A stretch of 41,637 bases of DNA from CAYJRR01 sp964372275 [NCBI: uncultured bacterium] (GTDB lineage Bacteria > CAYJRR01): the NCBI GenBank assembly GCA_964372275.1, contig CAYJRR010000016.1, forward strand, positions 1 through 41,637, in the 5' to 3' direction. Shown here one piece after another: positions 34,877-41,637 of the stretch. The translations under genes were made by a program, and so were the position numbers. Position 1 is the first letter of the stretch; every line of letters begins with the position of its first letter. The notes under the pieces were generated by a model. It was not told where the DNA came from. It saw only the letters and a program-made list of their open reading frames with translations, and did no database searches.

Positions 34877-35320
34877 CTACGCGCCTTCGCGCGTCCGAGC
34901 CCGGAGCTCGTAGACGTGCTGCGTCTTGAACCGGACGAAGCCGAGCGCCGGATAGAACCGGTGTGCCTCCTCGCGCGCGGCGTTGGAGTGCACGACGACG
35001 CGCGCGAAGCCGCGCTCCCGCGCCCAGGCCAGCCCCCGTTCGACGAGCCGCCGGCCGGCGCCGGTGCGCCGCGCCTCGCGGTCGACGACCAGACCGCCGA
35101 TCTCCGCGTAGGCGTCGGTCTCCAGCAACACCTGGGGATGGAGGTGGATCCATCCCACGACGACGCCGTCCCTCTCGGCGACGAACGCCGCGTGGTCGTC
35201 CCGCGCGCGGACCGCGTGGAAGCGCGCGCGCAGCGCCGGCCGTGCGACCGGATAACCGAGCTGCTCCGAAAGCGCCGCCACCCGGTCGAGGTCGGCGTCG
35301 GCCATCGCGCGGACGATCAT
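34877..35320 (-). CDS. GNAT-family N-acetyltransferase
   Basis: The 147-residue protein starts MIVRAMADADLDRVAALSEQLGYP and continues with WIHLHPQVLLETDAYAEIGGLVVDREARRTGAGRRLVERGLAWA. The RRTGAGRRL loop is the acetyl-CoA-binding QxxGxG/A-type motif of the GNAT fold. C-terminal EEAHRFYPALGFVRFK is the usual end of the fold. The acceptor substrate is unknown; small amino-group substrates or antibiotics are possible. The ATG at 35320 was preferred because the upstream extension is low-complexity. It lies 51 bases upstream of the MFS gene, so it may be part of the same operon. Confidence 0.85.
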   Translation of the reverse strand: MIVRAMADADLDRVAALSEQLGYPVARPALRARFHAVRARDDHAAFVAERDGVVVGWIHLHPQVLLETDAYAEIGGLVVDREARRTGAGRRLVERGLAWARERGFARVVVHSNAAREEAHRFYPALGFVRFKTQHVYELRARTREGA

Positions 35321-35503
35321 GCGGCGATCGTCGCCCGCGCGGCGGCAGGCGCCAAGCTCCGCGGCTCCGCCCCGCACGCGCTCGTCGCCGGACCGTGGAC
35401 GCCCAGCCGCGTCGGAGTTTTCGGGTGTTTCGTCCCGGGCGGATGCGGTCCGGTACCCCTGGGGAGCGCGCGCCGAGGAGCGGGTGTCCGACGATCCACC
35501 GTG

Positions 35504-35519
35504 TTGAATGATTGTTCAA
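35504..35519. promoter_or_regulatory. 16-bp palindrome, possible operator
   Basis: TTGAA-TGATTG-TTCAA is an AT-rich inverted repeat in very GC-rich surroundings. It lies in the 265-base divergent spacer between the GNAT gene and the secreted protein gene. Its size and arms resemble TetR-type operators; no cognate regulator is in the window. Confidence 0.4.
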
Positions 35520-35585
35520 TATCGTACAGGCACTTTCCAGCGGTCCGACAATTGCTTGGCACGCGCGGCCACTACGGAGGCCACG

Positions 35586-36107
35586 ATGAAGATGCCCGCT
35601 CTGCTGCTTCTCTCGCTCGCCCTGCCGACCCCGTCTTTCGCGCTCGAAGGGGGGTGCGCCACCGATTCCCACACGCCGCCCGCGGCCCTCACGGAGATCG
35701 CCACGGCTCTCGGTTACGTCTCCTCCGATCCGCTCGCCGGAGTGCCGGACGGAACGTTCCAGATTCCGGCGCGGTTCCTCGACTCGGCGAAGACGTTCGT
35801 GGTTCGAAAGGCGGGCGACGTGACGACGGTCTCCGTAGGGTTCGGACACCATCCGGCGTACGCGGCGACGGTTCTGCCCGACGGCTCGTTCTTCCTCCCC
35901 GACCCCAACCGGGGCGTGCGGTTTCCGCGGATCACATGGGAGCTCTCCGGAACGATCCACGTCGAGGGCGGCGCGCTCGTCTTCCGCGCCACCGAGACGT
36001 ACGTCTCCCTCGACCGGTCGAACGAAACCGGAGAGATCCGCGGCGTCCTCTTCCGGAAGAGGTCCGACTGGCGCGGGTCGGTCCCCGCGGTCCCCGTGGT
36101 CGATTGA
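35586..36107 (+). CDS. Small secreted protein of unknown function
   Basis: The ATG at 35586 is preceded by a GGAGGCC ribosome site. The 173-residue protein has a signal peptide (1-20, ending SFALE), two Cys near the N-terminus (GGCATDSH has one), and a beta-rich domain with VVRKAGDVTTVSVGFGHHPAYAATVL, SFFLPDPNRGVRFPRITWELSGTI and LVFRATETYVSLD. No family is recognised. It is probably periplasmic. A palindromic site lies 66 bases upstream. It is followed after 50 bases by the isopropylmalate-isomerase-like gene, which has its own ribosome site. Confidence 0.8.
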   Translation: MKMPALLLLSLALPTPSFALEGGCATDSHTPPAALTEIATALGYVSSDPLAGVPDGTFQIPARFLDSAKTFVVRKAGDVTTVSVGFGHHPAYAATVLPDGSFFLPDPNRGVRFPRITWELSGTIHVEGGALVFRATETYVSLDRSNETGEIRGVLFRKRSDWRGSVPAVPVVD

Positions 36108-36157
36108 CCGGCCCTCGGGCATTGGCTAGGTTGGCCGGCCCCGCACGAGGAGCTTCG

Positions 36158-38137
36158 ATGCCCGCCGACCGCCGGCCGATGACGCTGACGCAGAAGATCC
36201 TGGCGCACCACGCGCGGGGGCTGAAGCGGCCGTGGGTCCAGGCGGGGGACATCCTGCGGATCCGCGTCGACTGGACGATCGCCTCCGAGCTCGCCTGGAA
36301 CGGGATGGATCGCACCTACACCCTGCTCGGGCGGCCGAAGGTCCACGACGCGGAGCGGTTCTACCTGGCGGTCGACCATACGGTCGATCCGGTGACCCTC
36401 GCCGGCGATCGCAAGGCGCAGGCCTTGACGCAGCTCTCGCGCGCCTTCGCCAAGGAGAGCGGGATCCGCCACTTCTACGACGCGAACGAGACGATCCTGC
36501 ACACCAAGTTCTATCGCGACCTGGTGCAGCCGGGGGAGGTCGTGCTCGGCGCCGACTCCCACTCCTCGAGCCACGGAGGCCTGGGCGCCTTCTCGATCGG
36601 GCTGGGCGGCGCCGACATCGCGGTGGCGATGGTCCTGGGCGAGAGCTGGATCGAGGTGCCGGAGTCGATCGCGGTCGAGTATCGCGGGTCGCTTCCGTTC
36701 GGGATCGGCGGAAAGGACGTCATCCTCAAGACGTTGGGCGCGCTCGGACGGAACACCGTGGCGATGGAGCGCTCGGTCGAATATCGCGGCGAGGCAGCGC
36801 GGCGCTTCACCACCGACATGCGATTCACGATCGCCAACATGACCGCCGAGTTCGGCGGGCTCAACGGGATCTTCGAGGCGGACGAGGTGACGCGCGAGTG
36901 GCTCGGGAGCCGCCGGTCGCACAACGGTTCGGCGCTCTACTTTCGCGCCGACGACGACGCGCCGTACGTGGAACGCTACCCGATCGAGTTGGGGGGTCTC
37001 GGACCGCAGGTGGCCAAGCCGTTCTCGCCGGACAACGTGTGGGAGCTCGACCAGGTCCGCGGGCAGACGCTCGACGGCTGCTTCATCGGCGCCTGCACCA
37101 CCACCGAGGAGGAGCTGGTCCTGGCGGCGCTCCTGCTCGAGACGCAGCTCGCGGAGGGGATCCGGCCGGTTACGACGACGAAGCGGCTGGTCGTCCCCGG
37201 CGATCTGACGATCGTGCAGAACCTGCAGGAGTCGGGACTGCTCGCCGTCTACGAGAAGGCCGGCTTCCGGATCGGCCCGCCGGGCTGCTCGATGTGCTTA
37301 GGGATCGCGAGCGAGAAGGCGGGTCGCGGCGAGATCTGGCTGTCGTCCCAGAATCGGAACTACGAGAACCGGATGGGGGAAGGGTCGCTGGCCTGGCTGG
37401 CGTCGGCGGCGACCGTCGCCGCTTCGGCGATGCGCCTGGAGATCGCCGATCCGCGCCCGTTCCTGGCGCGCGTCGATCGCGATCGCTACGCGCGGATCCT
37501 GCGTCGCGAACCGGCCAGCGCGACGCCGGAGCTACGCTCGGTCGAGCCGACCACCGAGCTCGTGCGGGACGCGGCGTCCGGGGCGGACGCCGGCCCGGCG
37601 GACGGCAGCGCGATGCCGATCCGCGGCCGGGTTCAGCGGTTCGGCGACCACGTCGACACCGACGCCATCATCCCCGGCGAGTTCTGCCATCTCACCAAGC
37701 TCGAGGAGCTGGGGAGCCACTGCTTCCACCACGTCCGTCCCGAGTTTCCCGCTCGGGCGAAGGAGGGGCGGACGATCGTCGTCGCAGGCCGCGGCTGGGG
37801 GTCGGGCAGCTCGCGCGAGCAGGCAGTGCTGGCGCTCAAAGGGGCGGGCATCCGGCTGGTGATCGCCCGGTCCTACGCCTTCATCCACAAGCGCAACCTG
37901 GTCAACGAGGCGGTCGCCTATCTCGTGGTCGACGACGACGACTTCTACGCGCTGGCGGAGGAGGACGCGGAGCTTGACGCCGACCTCGCCAGCGGCCGCG
38001 TGCTGCACGTCGCGAGCGGCCGGACCTTCCGCGCCGTCCCGCCGACGCCGATGATCCGCGCCTTGCAGCGCGAAGGGGGCCTCGTCCCCGCCATCCAGCA
38101 CCTCGGGCCCCAGGTCTTCGAACGGCTCACCGCCTAG
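36158..38137 (+). CDS. Aconitase-superfamily isomerase with large and small subunits fused (isopropylmalate-isomerase-like)
   Basis: The 659-residue chain joins a LeuC-like large part (1 to about 475) and a LeuD-like swivel part (about 487-659), subunits that most bacteria make separately. The cluster ligands are Cys313 (GACTTT), Cys377 and Cys380 (GCSMC). DHTVDP and GADSHSSSHGG mark the large-subunit active site, and GDHVDTDAIIPGEF plus GWGSGSSREQAVLAL mark the swivel. The usual SCTN motif reads ACTT. It should isomerise a hydroxy-di- or tricarboxylate (isopropylmalate, homocitrate or citrate); no leuA/leuB genes are near to fix the substrate. A GAGGAG ribosome site supports the start at 36158. 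Confidence 0.9.
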   Translation: MPADRRPMTLTQKILAHHARGLKRPWVQAGDILRIRVDWTIASELAWNGMDRTYTLLGRPKVHDAERFYLAVDHTVDPVTLAGDRKAQALTQLSRAFAKESGIRHFYDANETILHTKFYRDLVQPGEVVLGADSHSSSHGGLGAFSIGLGGADIAVAMVLGESWIEVPESIAVEYRGSLPFGIGGKDVILKTLGALGRNTVAMERSVEYRGEAARRFTTDMRFTIANMTAEFGGLNGIFEADEVTREWLGSRRSHNGSALYFRADDDAPYVERYPIELGGLGPQVAKPFSPDNVWELDQVRGQTLDGCFIGACTTTEEELVLAALLLETQLAEGIRPVTTTKRLVVPGDLTIVQNLQESGLLAVYEKAGFRIGPPGCSMCLGIASEKAGRGEIWLSSQNRNYENRMGEGSLAWLASAATVAASAMRLEIADPRPFLARVDRDRYARILRREPASATPELRSVEPTTELVRDAASGADAGPADGSAMPIRGRVQRFGDHVDTDAIIPGEFCHLTKLEELGSHCFHHVRPEFPARAKEGRTIVVAGRGWGSGSSREQAVLALKGAGIRLVIARSYAFIHKRNLVNEAVAYLVVDDDDFYALAEEDAELDADLASGRVLHVASGRTFRAVPPTPMIRALQREGGLVPAIQHLGPQVFERLTA

Positions 38138-38195
38138 CCGTCTTCCGGAGCGCGCGGCGCGGTCCCCGAACGAGCGTACAATCCGACGCGACTCC

Positions 38196-39764
38196 ATGCG
38201 CGCGCGTTGGCTGCCCTGGATCCTGGCGGCGGTGCTCTGGCCGGCGATCCTCCCTTTTCCCTTCCTGAACAACACGGGGCAGTTCGCGCTGATGGCGTCG
38301 CGCTGGGCGGCGGGGGACGTCCTCTATCGGGACATCGCCGACAACCGGCCGCCGCTCTCCTACGCGATCTGGCGGGTCGGTCTGGCCGTGTTCGGACCTG
38401 CGCGCCCCTACGTCTGGTTGGAGCTCGCGGTGCAGATCGCGATGCTCGCCGGGATCCTGGCGTTCGCGCGGCGCGCCTGGGGGGAGCGCGTCGCCCTCCG
38501 CGCCGCCGTCGTCTGGGTGGTGACGTCGTTCGGCTATCTGCGTCCGGACTTCATCGCGGAGAGCGAGACGTTCTGCATGCCACTGGTGTTGGCGGCAATG
38601 GCCCTCGCGCTCTTCGGACCGGCCGACCGGCGGGGCGCGTTCCTGACGCACGTCGGCCTCGGGGCCGTCGGGGGCCTGCTCGTCGCGATCAAGCTCGTCC
38701 CCGGGGCGATCGCCGGCGGAGCGTGGCTGTGGCGCCTCGATCGGCGGCGGCGCGAAGGTCGGCTGCGCGAGGAGCTTACGCTCGCGGTCGCCGGGTTCGC
38801 GATCGGTCTCGCGGCAGCGGTCGTTCCGTGGATCGTCTACCTGCACCGCTCCGGCGGTCTCCCGTCGATCCTCCGTCTTTGGATCGACTGGGGTGGCCCC
38901 CCCACCGACGTGTCGTCGCTCCCGTCGCGCCTGCTGCGCACCGCCGGGGGACTCCCCTGGGGACTCGTCTACTACGTTCCGGCCGGGATCCTCGGCCTGC
39001 TCGCGCTCCCGCGCCTGCGAAAGGTGGCGCGCGCGCCGGCCGACTCGCTCGCGATCGCCTGCATCGCCGCCGCCCTGTTCGCCGTCGCATTGCAAGACCT
39101 GTGGTACGGCTACCACTTCCTCCTCGCCCTGCCGCCGCTGGCGATGCTCGCCGGACGGTGGTGGGAGATCGTCCGCTCCGAGGCGAATCCGACCGGTGGC
39201 CGCGCGGGGGCGGTGATCCTCGCGGCGCTGCTGGTGCTCTCGCCGTTCGTCCCGCGGATCGCCGGCCACCCGCCGGGCGCGAAGTGGTGGTGGGCGGCGC
39301 GCTACGCCGCCGGCCTCGACACGCGGGAGAGCTACGTCTCCCGCTTCGCCGTGCCCGGGATCGGCGATCCCGCCGCGGACGAGGCCGCCGCCCGCCGGCT
39401 CGCGCGCGAGACGCGCGCGGAAGACCGCGTCCTCCTCTGGGGGTTCGCGCCGCACGTCCTCTTCCTCGCCGGCCGCGCGCCGGCCGCGCGCTTCATCGAG
39501 CAGTTCCCCTATTCGTGCGAGAACTGCAATCCGGCGCTGCGCGAGGAGCTGCTCGCCTCCCTGAAGGGCAACCCTCCTCCGGTCGCGATGGTGCACTTCG
39601 ACGAGCTCAACCGCAGCGAGTACCGCGATCCGCGCACGGCGCAGACGACGCTCGAAGAGTTCACCGAGCTCCATCGCTGGCTCACCGAAGCCTACGAGCC
39701 CGCCGGCCGCGAGGGTCACTTCGACTTCTACCGCCGGCGCGCGCCGGCCACGGAGGCCCCGTGA
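38196..39764 (+). CDS. Polytopic membrane protein, GT39/ArnT-like glycosyltransferase
   Basis: The 522-residue protein has about 10-11 membrane helices. The first periplasmic loop contains GDVLYRDIADNRPPLSYAIW, the acidic motif typical of GT39/PMT/ArnT-like mannosyl- or aminoarabinosyl-transferases, which use lipid-linked sugars in the periplasm. A soluble C-terminal part of about 130 residues (RVLLWGFAPHVLFLAGRAPA, NCNP, DFYRRRAP) follows. It is encoded with a GT2 gene whose start overlaps its stop (GTGA), which fits a pair where GT2 makes the lipid-linked sugar donor. A TACAAT element lies 13 bases before the start. The acceptor (protein, lipid A or polysaccharide) is unknown. Confidence 0.85.
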   Translation: MRARWLPWILAAVLWPAILPFPFLNNTGQFALMASRWAAGDVLYRDIADNRPPLSYAIWRVGLAVFGPARPYVWLELAVQIAMLAGILAFARRAWGERVALRAAVVWVVTSFGYLRPDFIAESETFCMPLVLAAMALALFGPADRRGAFLTHVGLGAVGGLLVAIKLVPGAIAGGAWLWRLDRRRREGRLREELTLAVAGFAIGLAAAVVPWIVYLHRSGGLPSILRLWIDWGGPPTDVSSLPSRLLRTAGGLPWGLVYYVPAGILGLLALPRLRKVARAPADSLAIACIAAALFAVALQDLWYGYHFLLALPPLAMLAGRWWEIVRSEANPTGGRAGAVILAALLVLSPFVPRIAGHPPGAKWWWAARYAAGLDTRESYVSRFAVPGIGDPAADEAAARRLARETRAEDRVLLWGFAPHVLFLAGRAPAARFIEQFPYSCENCNPALREELLASLKGNPPPVAMVHFDELNRSEYRDPRTAQTTLEEFTELHRWLTEAYEPAGREGHFDFYRRRAPATEAP

Positions 39765-40915
39765 CCGTGGAGCTGACGGTGGTGATCCCGTGCCTCGACG
39801 AATCGGACACCATCGCCGTCTGCGTCGACAAGGCGATGCGGGCGATGCGGGAGGCGGGGATCGCGGGCGAGGTGGTGGTCGCCGACAACGGTTCGACCGA
39901 CGGATCGCAGGCGCTGGCCGAGTCGCGGGGCGCCCGCGTGGTGAACGTTGCGCACAAGGGCTACGGCCACGCGTTGATGGGAGGGATCGACGACGCGCGC
40001 GGCACCTTCGTGGTGATGGGGGACGCCGACGACAGCTACGACTTCCTCGAGCTCGGGAAGTTCGTGGCGAAGCTGCGCGAAGGCTACGACCTGGTGCAAG
40101 GCTGTCGCCTGCCGTCGGGGGGTGGGACGGTCCTCCCCGGCGCGATGCCGTTCCTCCACCGGTGGTGGGGGAATCCGATGTTCTCGCTCTTCGCGCGGTG
40201 GTGGTTCCGCGCGCCGGTGAACGACGTCTACTGCGGGTTGCGCGGATTCCGGCGCGACTTCCAGCGTGGACTCGACCAGCGCTGCACCGGGATGGAGTTC
40301 GCGACCGAGATGATCATCAAGGCGAGCCTGTTCGGCGCGCGCATCGCCGAGGTGCCGATCTCCTTGCACCCCGACGGCCGCAAGAAGCATCCGCCTCACC
40401 TGCGGACCTTCCGCGACGGCTGGCGCACCCTCCGCTTCTTCATGATGTACAGCCCGCGCTGGCTCTTCCTCACGCCGGGAGTGGCGCTGGCGGTCGCCGG
40501 CGTCCTCGGCTACTGCCTGGCGCTCCCCGGCGTGTCGATCGGCGGCGCGAACCTCGACGCGCACACGCTCCTGTTCGCGAGCCTGGCGATCCTTCTCGGC
40601 CACCAGTCGGCGCTTTTCGCGCTGTTCACCAAGTCGTTCTCGGTGCGCGAGCGGCTGATCCCCCCCGATCCGCGCCTCGACCGTTTCTTCCGGATCGTCG
40701 ACCTCGAGCGCGGCATCGCGGCGGGCTTGCTGCTCCTCGTCGGCGGCCTGGGGCTCCTCCTCGCCGGAGTGAACGAGTGGAGGCTCGCCGATTTCGGCGA
40801 CCTCGACTATGCCCACACGATGCGGGTCGTGATCCCCGGCGCCACGCTGACCGCGCTCGGCTTTCAGACCGTCCTGGCGAGCTTCTTCTTGAGCATCCTG
40901 CGACTCGGCCGCTGA
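39761..40915 (+). CDS. GT2 glycosyltransferase with C-terminal membrane helices (polyprenyl-phosphate sugar synthase-like)
   Basis: The GTG at 39761 overlaps the previous stop (a second GTG at 39767 would be 2 residues shorter). The 384-residue protein has a GT-A domain with ELTVVIPCLDESDTI, DNGSTDGSQ and the DxD-type VMGDADDSYDF, as in dolichol/undecaprenyl-phosphate mannose or glucose synthases. Four C-terminal hydrophobic segments (about 240-384) anchor it. Such proteins attach a sugar to a lipid carrier for use outside the membrane, here presumably by the coupled GT39-like protein. Its last 52 bases overlap the desaturase gene on the opposite strand. Confidence 0.92.
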   Translation: MTVELTVVIPCLDESDTIAVCVDKAMRAMREAGIAGEVVVADNGSTDGSQALAESRGARVVNVAHKGYGHALMGGIDDARGTFVVMGDADDSYDFLELGKFVAKLREGYDLVQGCRLPSGGGTVLPGAMPFLHRWWGNPMFSLFARWWFRAPVNDVYCGLRGFRRDFQRGLDQRCTGMEFATEMIIKASLFGARIAEVPISLHPDGRKKHPPHLRTFRDGWRTLRFFMMYSPRWLFLTPGVALAVAGVLGYCLALPGVSIGGANLDAHTLLFASLAILLGHQSALFALFTKSFSVRERLIPPDPRLDRFFRIVDLERGIAAGLLLLVGGLGLLLAGVNEWRLADFGDLDYAHTMRVVIPGATLTALGFQTVLASFFLSILRLGR

Positions 40916-41637
40916 CGCGCGACGTCGATCGAGGGCTCCCCGCGAACGACGCGGGCGGGCGCCGTCCGCAGGTCCCAGACGATTCCGAGCCACGAAAGCG
41001 CCCGCAGCGCGTAGTAGGCCAGGTCGACCTCCCACCAGAAGAAGCCCTGGTTCGCCGACGCCTGGTAGTGGTGGTGGTTGTTGTGCCAGTTCTCGCCCAG
41101 GGTGACGAAGAACAGGGCGGCGCTGTTCCGGCTGGTGTCGGTCGTCTCGTAACGTCGGCGTCCGAAGACGTGGGCGAGCGAGTTGATGGTGAACGTCCCG
41201 TGCCACAGCAGGACCGTCGAGAGGAAAAAGCCCCAGAACAGTCCGGTCCAGGAGAAGAGGACGAACAGGAGGATCGCGTAGAGCGTCGGCGGCACCAGGT
41301 GCCACCGGTTCAGCCAGCAAAGCTCCGGGAAGCGGGCGAAGTCGCGGATCGTCGAGGTCGGCGTCTCACCGTACTTTGGGCAGAGGATCCATCCGCAGTG
41401 CGCCCACCAGAATCCGCGCCGGGTCGGCGAATGGAGATCGTCCGGTCCGTCGGAGTGCCGGTGGTGGTTGCGGTGGTGCCCGGCCCACCACAGGACCCCC
41501 TTCTGCGCCGAGCACTCGCCGAGGAAGGCCAAGACGAACTGGAACGCGCGCCCGGTGCGGAAGGCGCGGTGCGAGAAGTAGCGGTGGAAACCGGCGGAGA
41601 TGGCGAACATCCGCAGGTAGTAGGAGGCGAGGCAGAG
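40864..41637 (-). CDS. Acyl-CoA/acyl-lipid desaturase (5' end cut by window)
   Basis: The frame runs from the right edge to a stop at 40864, with 257 codons visible. The three histidine boxes of membrane delta-9 desaturases are present: HRYFSHR near the edge, HHRNHHRHSD, and GENWHNNHHHY. Two or more hydrophobic segments (LVPPTLYAILLFVLFSWTG) lie between boxes. The enzyme introduces a double bond into acyl chains using a di-iron centre and oxygen. The N-terminus (the first helices) lies outside the window. The 3' end overlaps the GT2 gene by 52 bases, tail to tail. The last ~30 residues (RQRPSRRMLKKKLARTV) are basic and unusual for the family. Confidence 0.92.
   Translation of the reverse strand, partial: LCLASYYLRMFAISAGFHRYFSHRAFRTGRAFQFVLAFLGECSAQKGVLWWAGHHRNHHRHSDGPDDLHSPTRRGFWWAHCGWILCPKYGETPTSTIRDFARFPELCWLNRWHLVPPTLYAILLFVLFSWTGLFWGFFLSTVLLWHGTFTINSLAHVFGRRRYETTDTSRNSAALFFVTLGENWHNNHHHYQASANQGFFWWEVDLAYYALRALSWLGIVWDLRTAPARVVRGEPSIDVARQRPSRRMLKKKLARTV

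Noticed and set aside
33428-36157. Open frame upstream of the isopropylmalate-isomerase-like gene
   Set aside because: It is a high-GC shadow of the MFS and GNAT genes and has charged low-complexity sequence. Homology begins at 36158.

Overview
The window is about 41.6 kb of very GC-rich DNA (roughly 70% by eye), densely packed with genes. Many genes start with GTG, and neighbouring genes often overlap by 4 bases (ATGA or GTGA). Lipoprotein signals, a triheme cytochrome c, a Spy/CpxP-type periplasmic protein and a putative outer-membrane barrel point to an aerobic, diderm (Gram-negative) bacterium. The mix of genes (VWA lipoproteins with an ASH/HYDIN-like domain, a PilT ATPase, a bacterial eRF1-like protein, many secreted orphans) would suit Myxococcota, Acidobacteriota or a related uncultured phylum. 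No marker gene is present to settle this. I found no rRNA, tRNA, CRISPR array, integrase or transposase.

Layout. 1-1322 (minus): a coupled ECF sigma factor, a single-TM protein and a Spy/CpxP-like gene. 1461-4151: aconitase AcnA. 4277-6773: two secreted proteins, one of them a VWA lipoprotein. 6811-9076: an arginase-family ureohydrolase divergent from transaldolase. 9218-12956: a complete three-gene ABC importer of the ferric-iron type. 13004-14947: a triheme cytochrome c and a small secreted protein. 14976-17954 (minus): a baeRF (bacterial eRF1-like) protein, an aminotransferase and a gamma-glutamylcyclotransferase-like protein. 18000-20149: PilT coupled to a cyclic-nucleotide-binding protein that has an Sm-like tail. 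20170-26095: an accessory-looking stretch of lipoproteins, a decayed gene, a barrel protein and a lysozyme-like/membrane-protein pair. 26259-29582 (minus): an epimerase, MutM and an FGGY kinase. 29670-31526: a GH15 glucoamylase-like enzyme. 31540-35320 (minus): a beta-propeller lipoprotein, an MFS transporter and a GNAT acetyltransferase. 35586-38137: a secreted protein and a one-chain isopropylmalate-isomerase-like enzyme. 38196-40915: two coupled membrane glycosyltransferase-type genes. 40864-end (minus): a fatty-acid desaturase cut by the window edge.

How the genes work together. Central carbon functions (aconitase, transaldolase, probable gluconokinase, GH15, IPMI-like enzyme) are scattered among envelope functions. 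The most distinctive signals are these: the PilT/CNB-Sm pair, in which PilT seems to carry a duplicated, degenerate N-terminal domain; a recurring promoter layout in which a -10-like element lies 6-9 bases before the start codon, which suggests leaderless transcripts; and the accessory stretch at 20-26 kb with an imperfect flanking repeat and a pseudogene. All calls come from reading the sequence; no database search was run.
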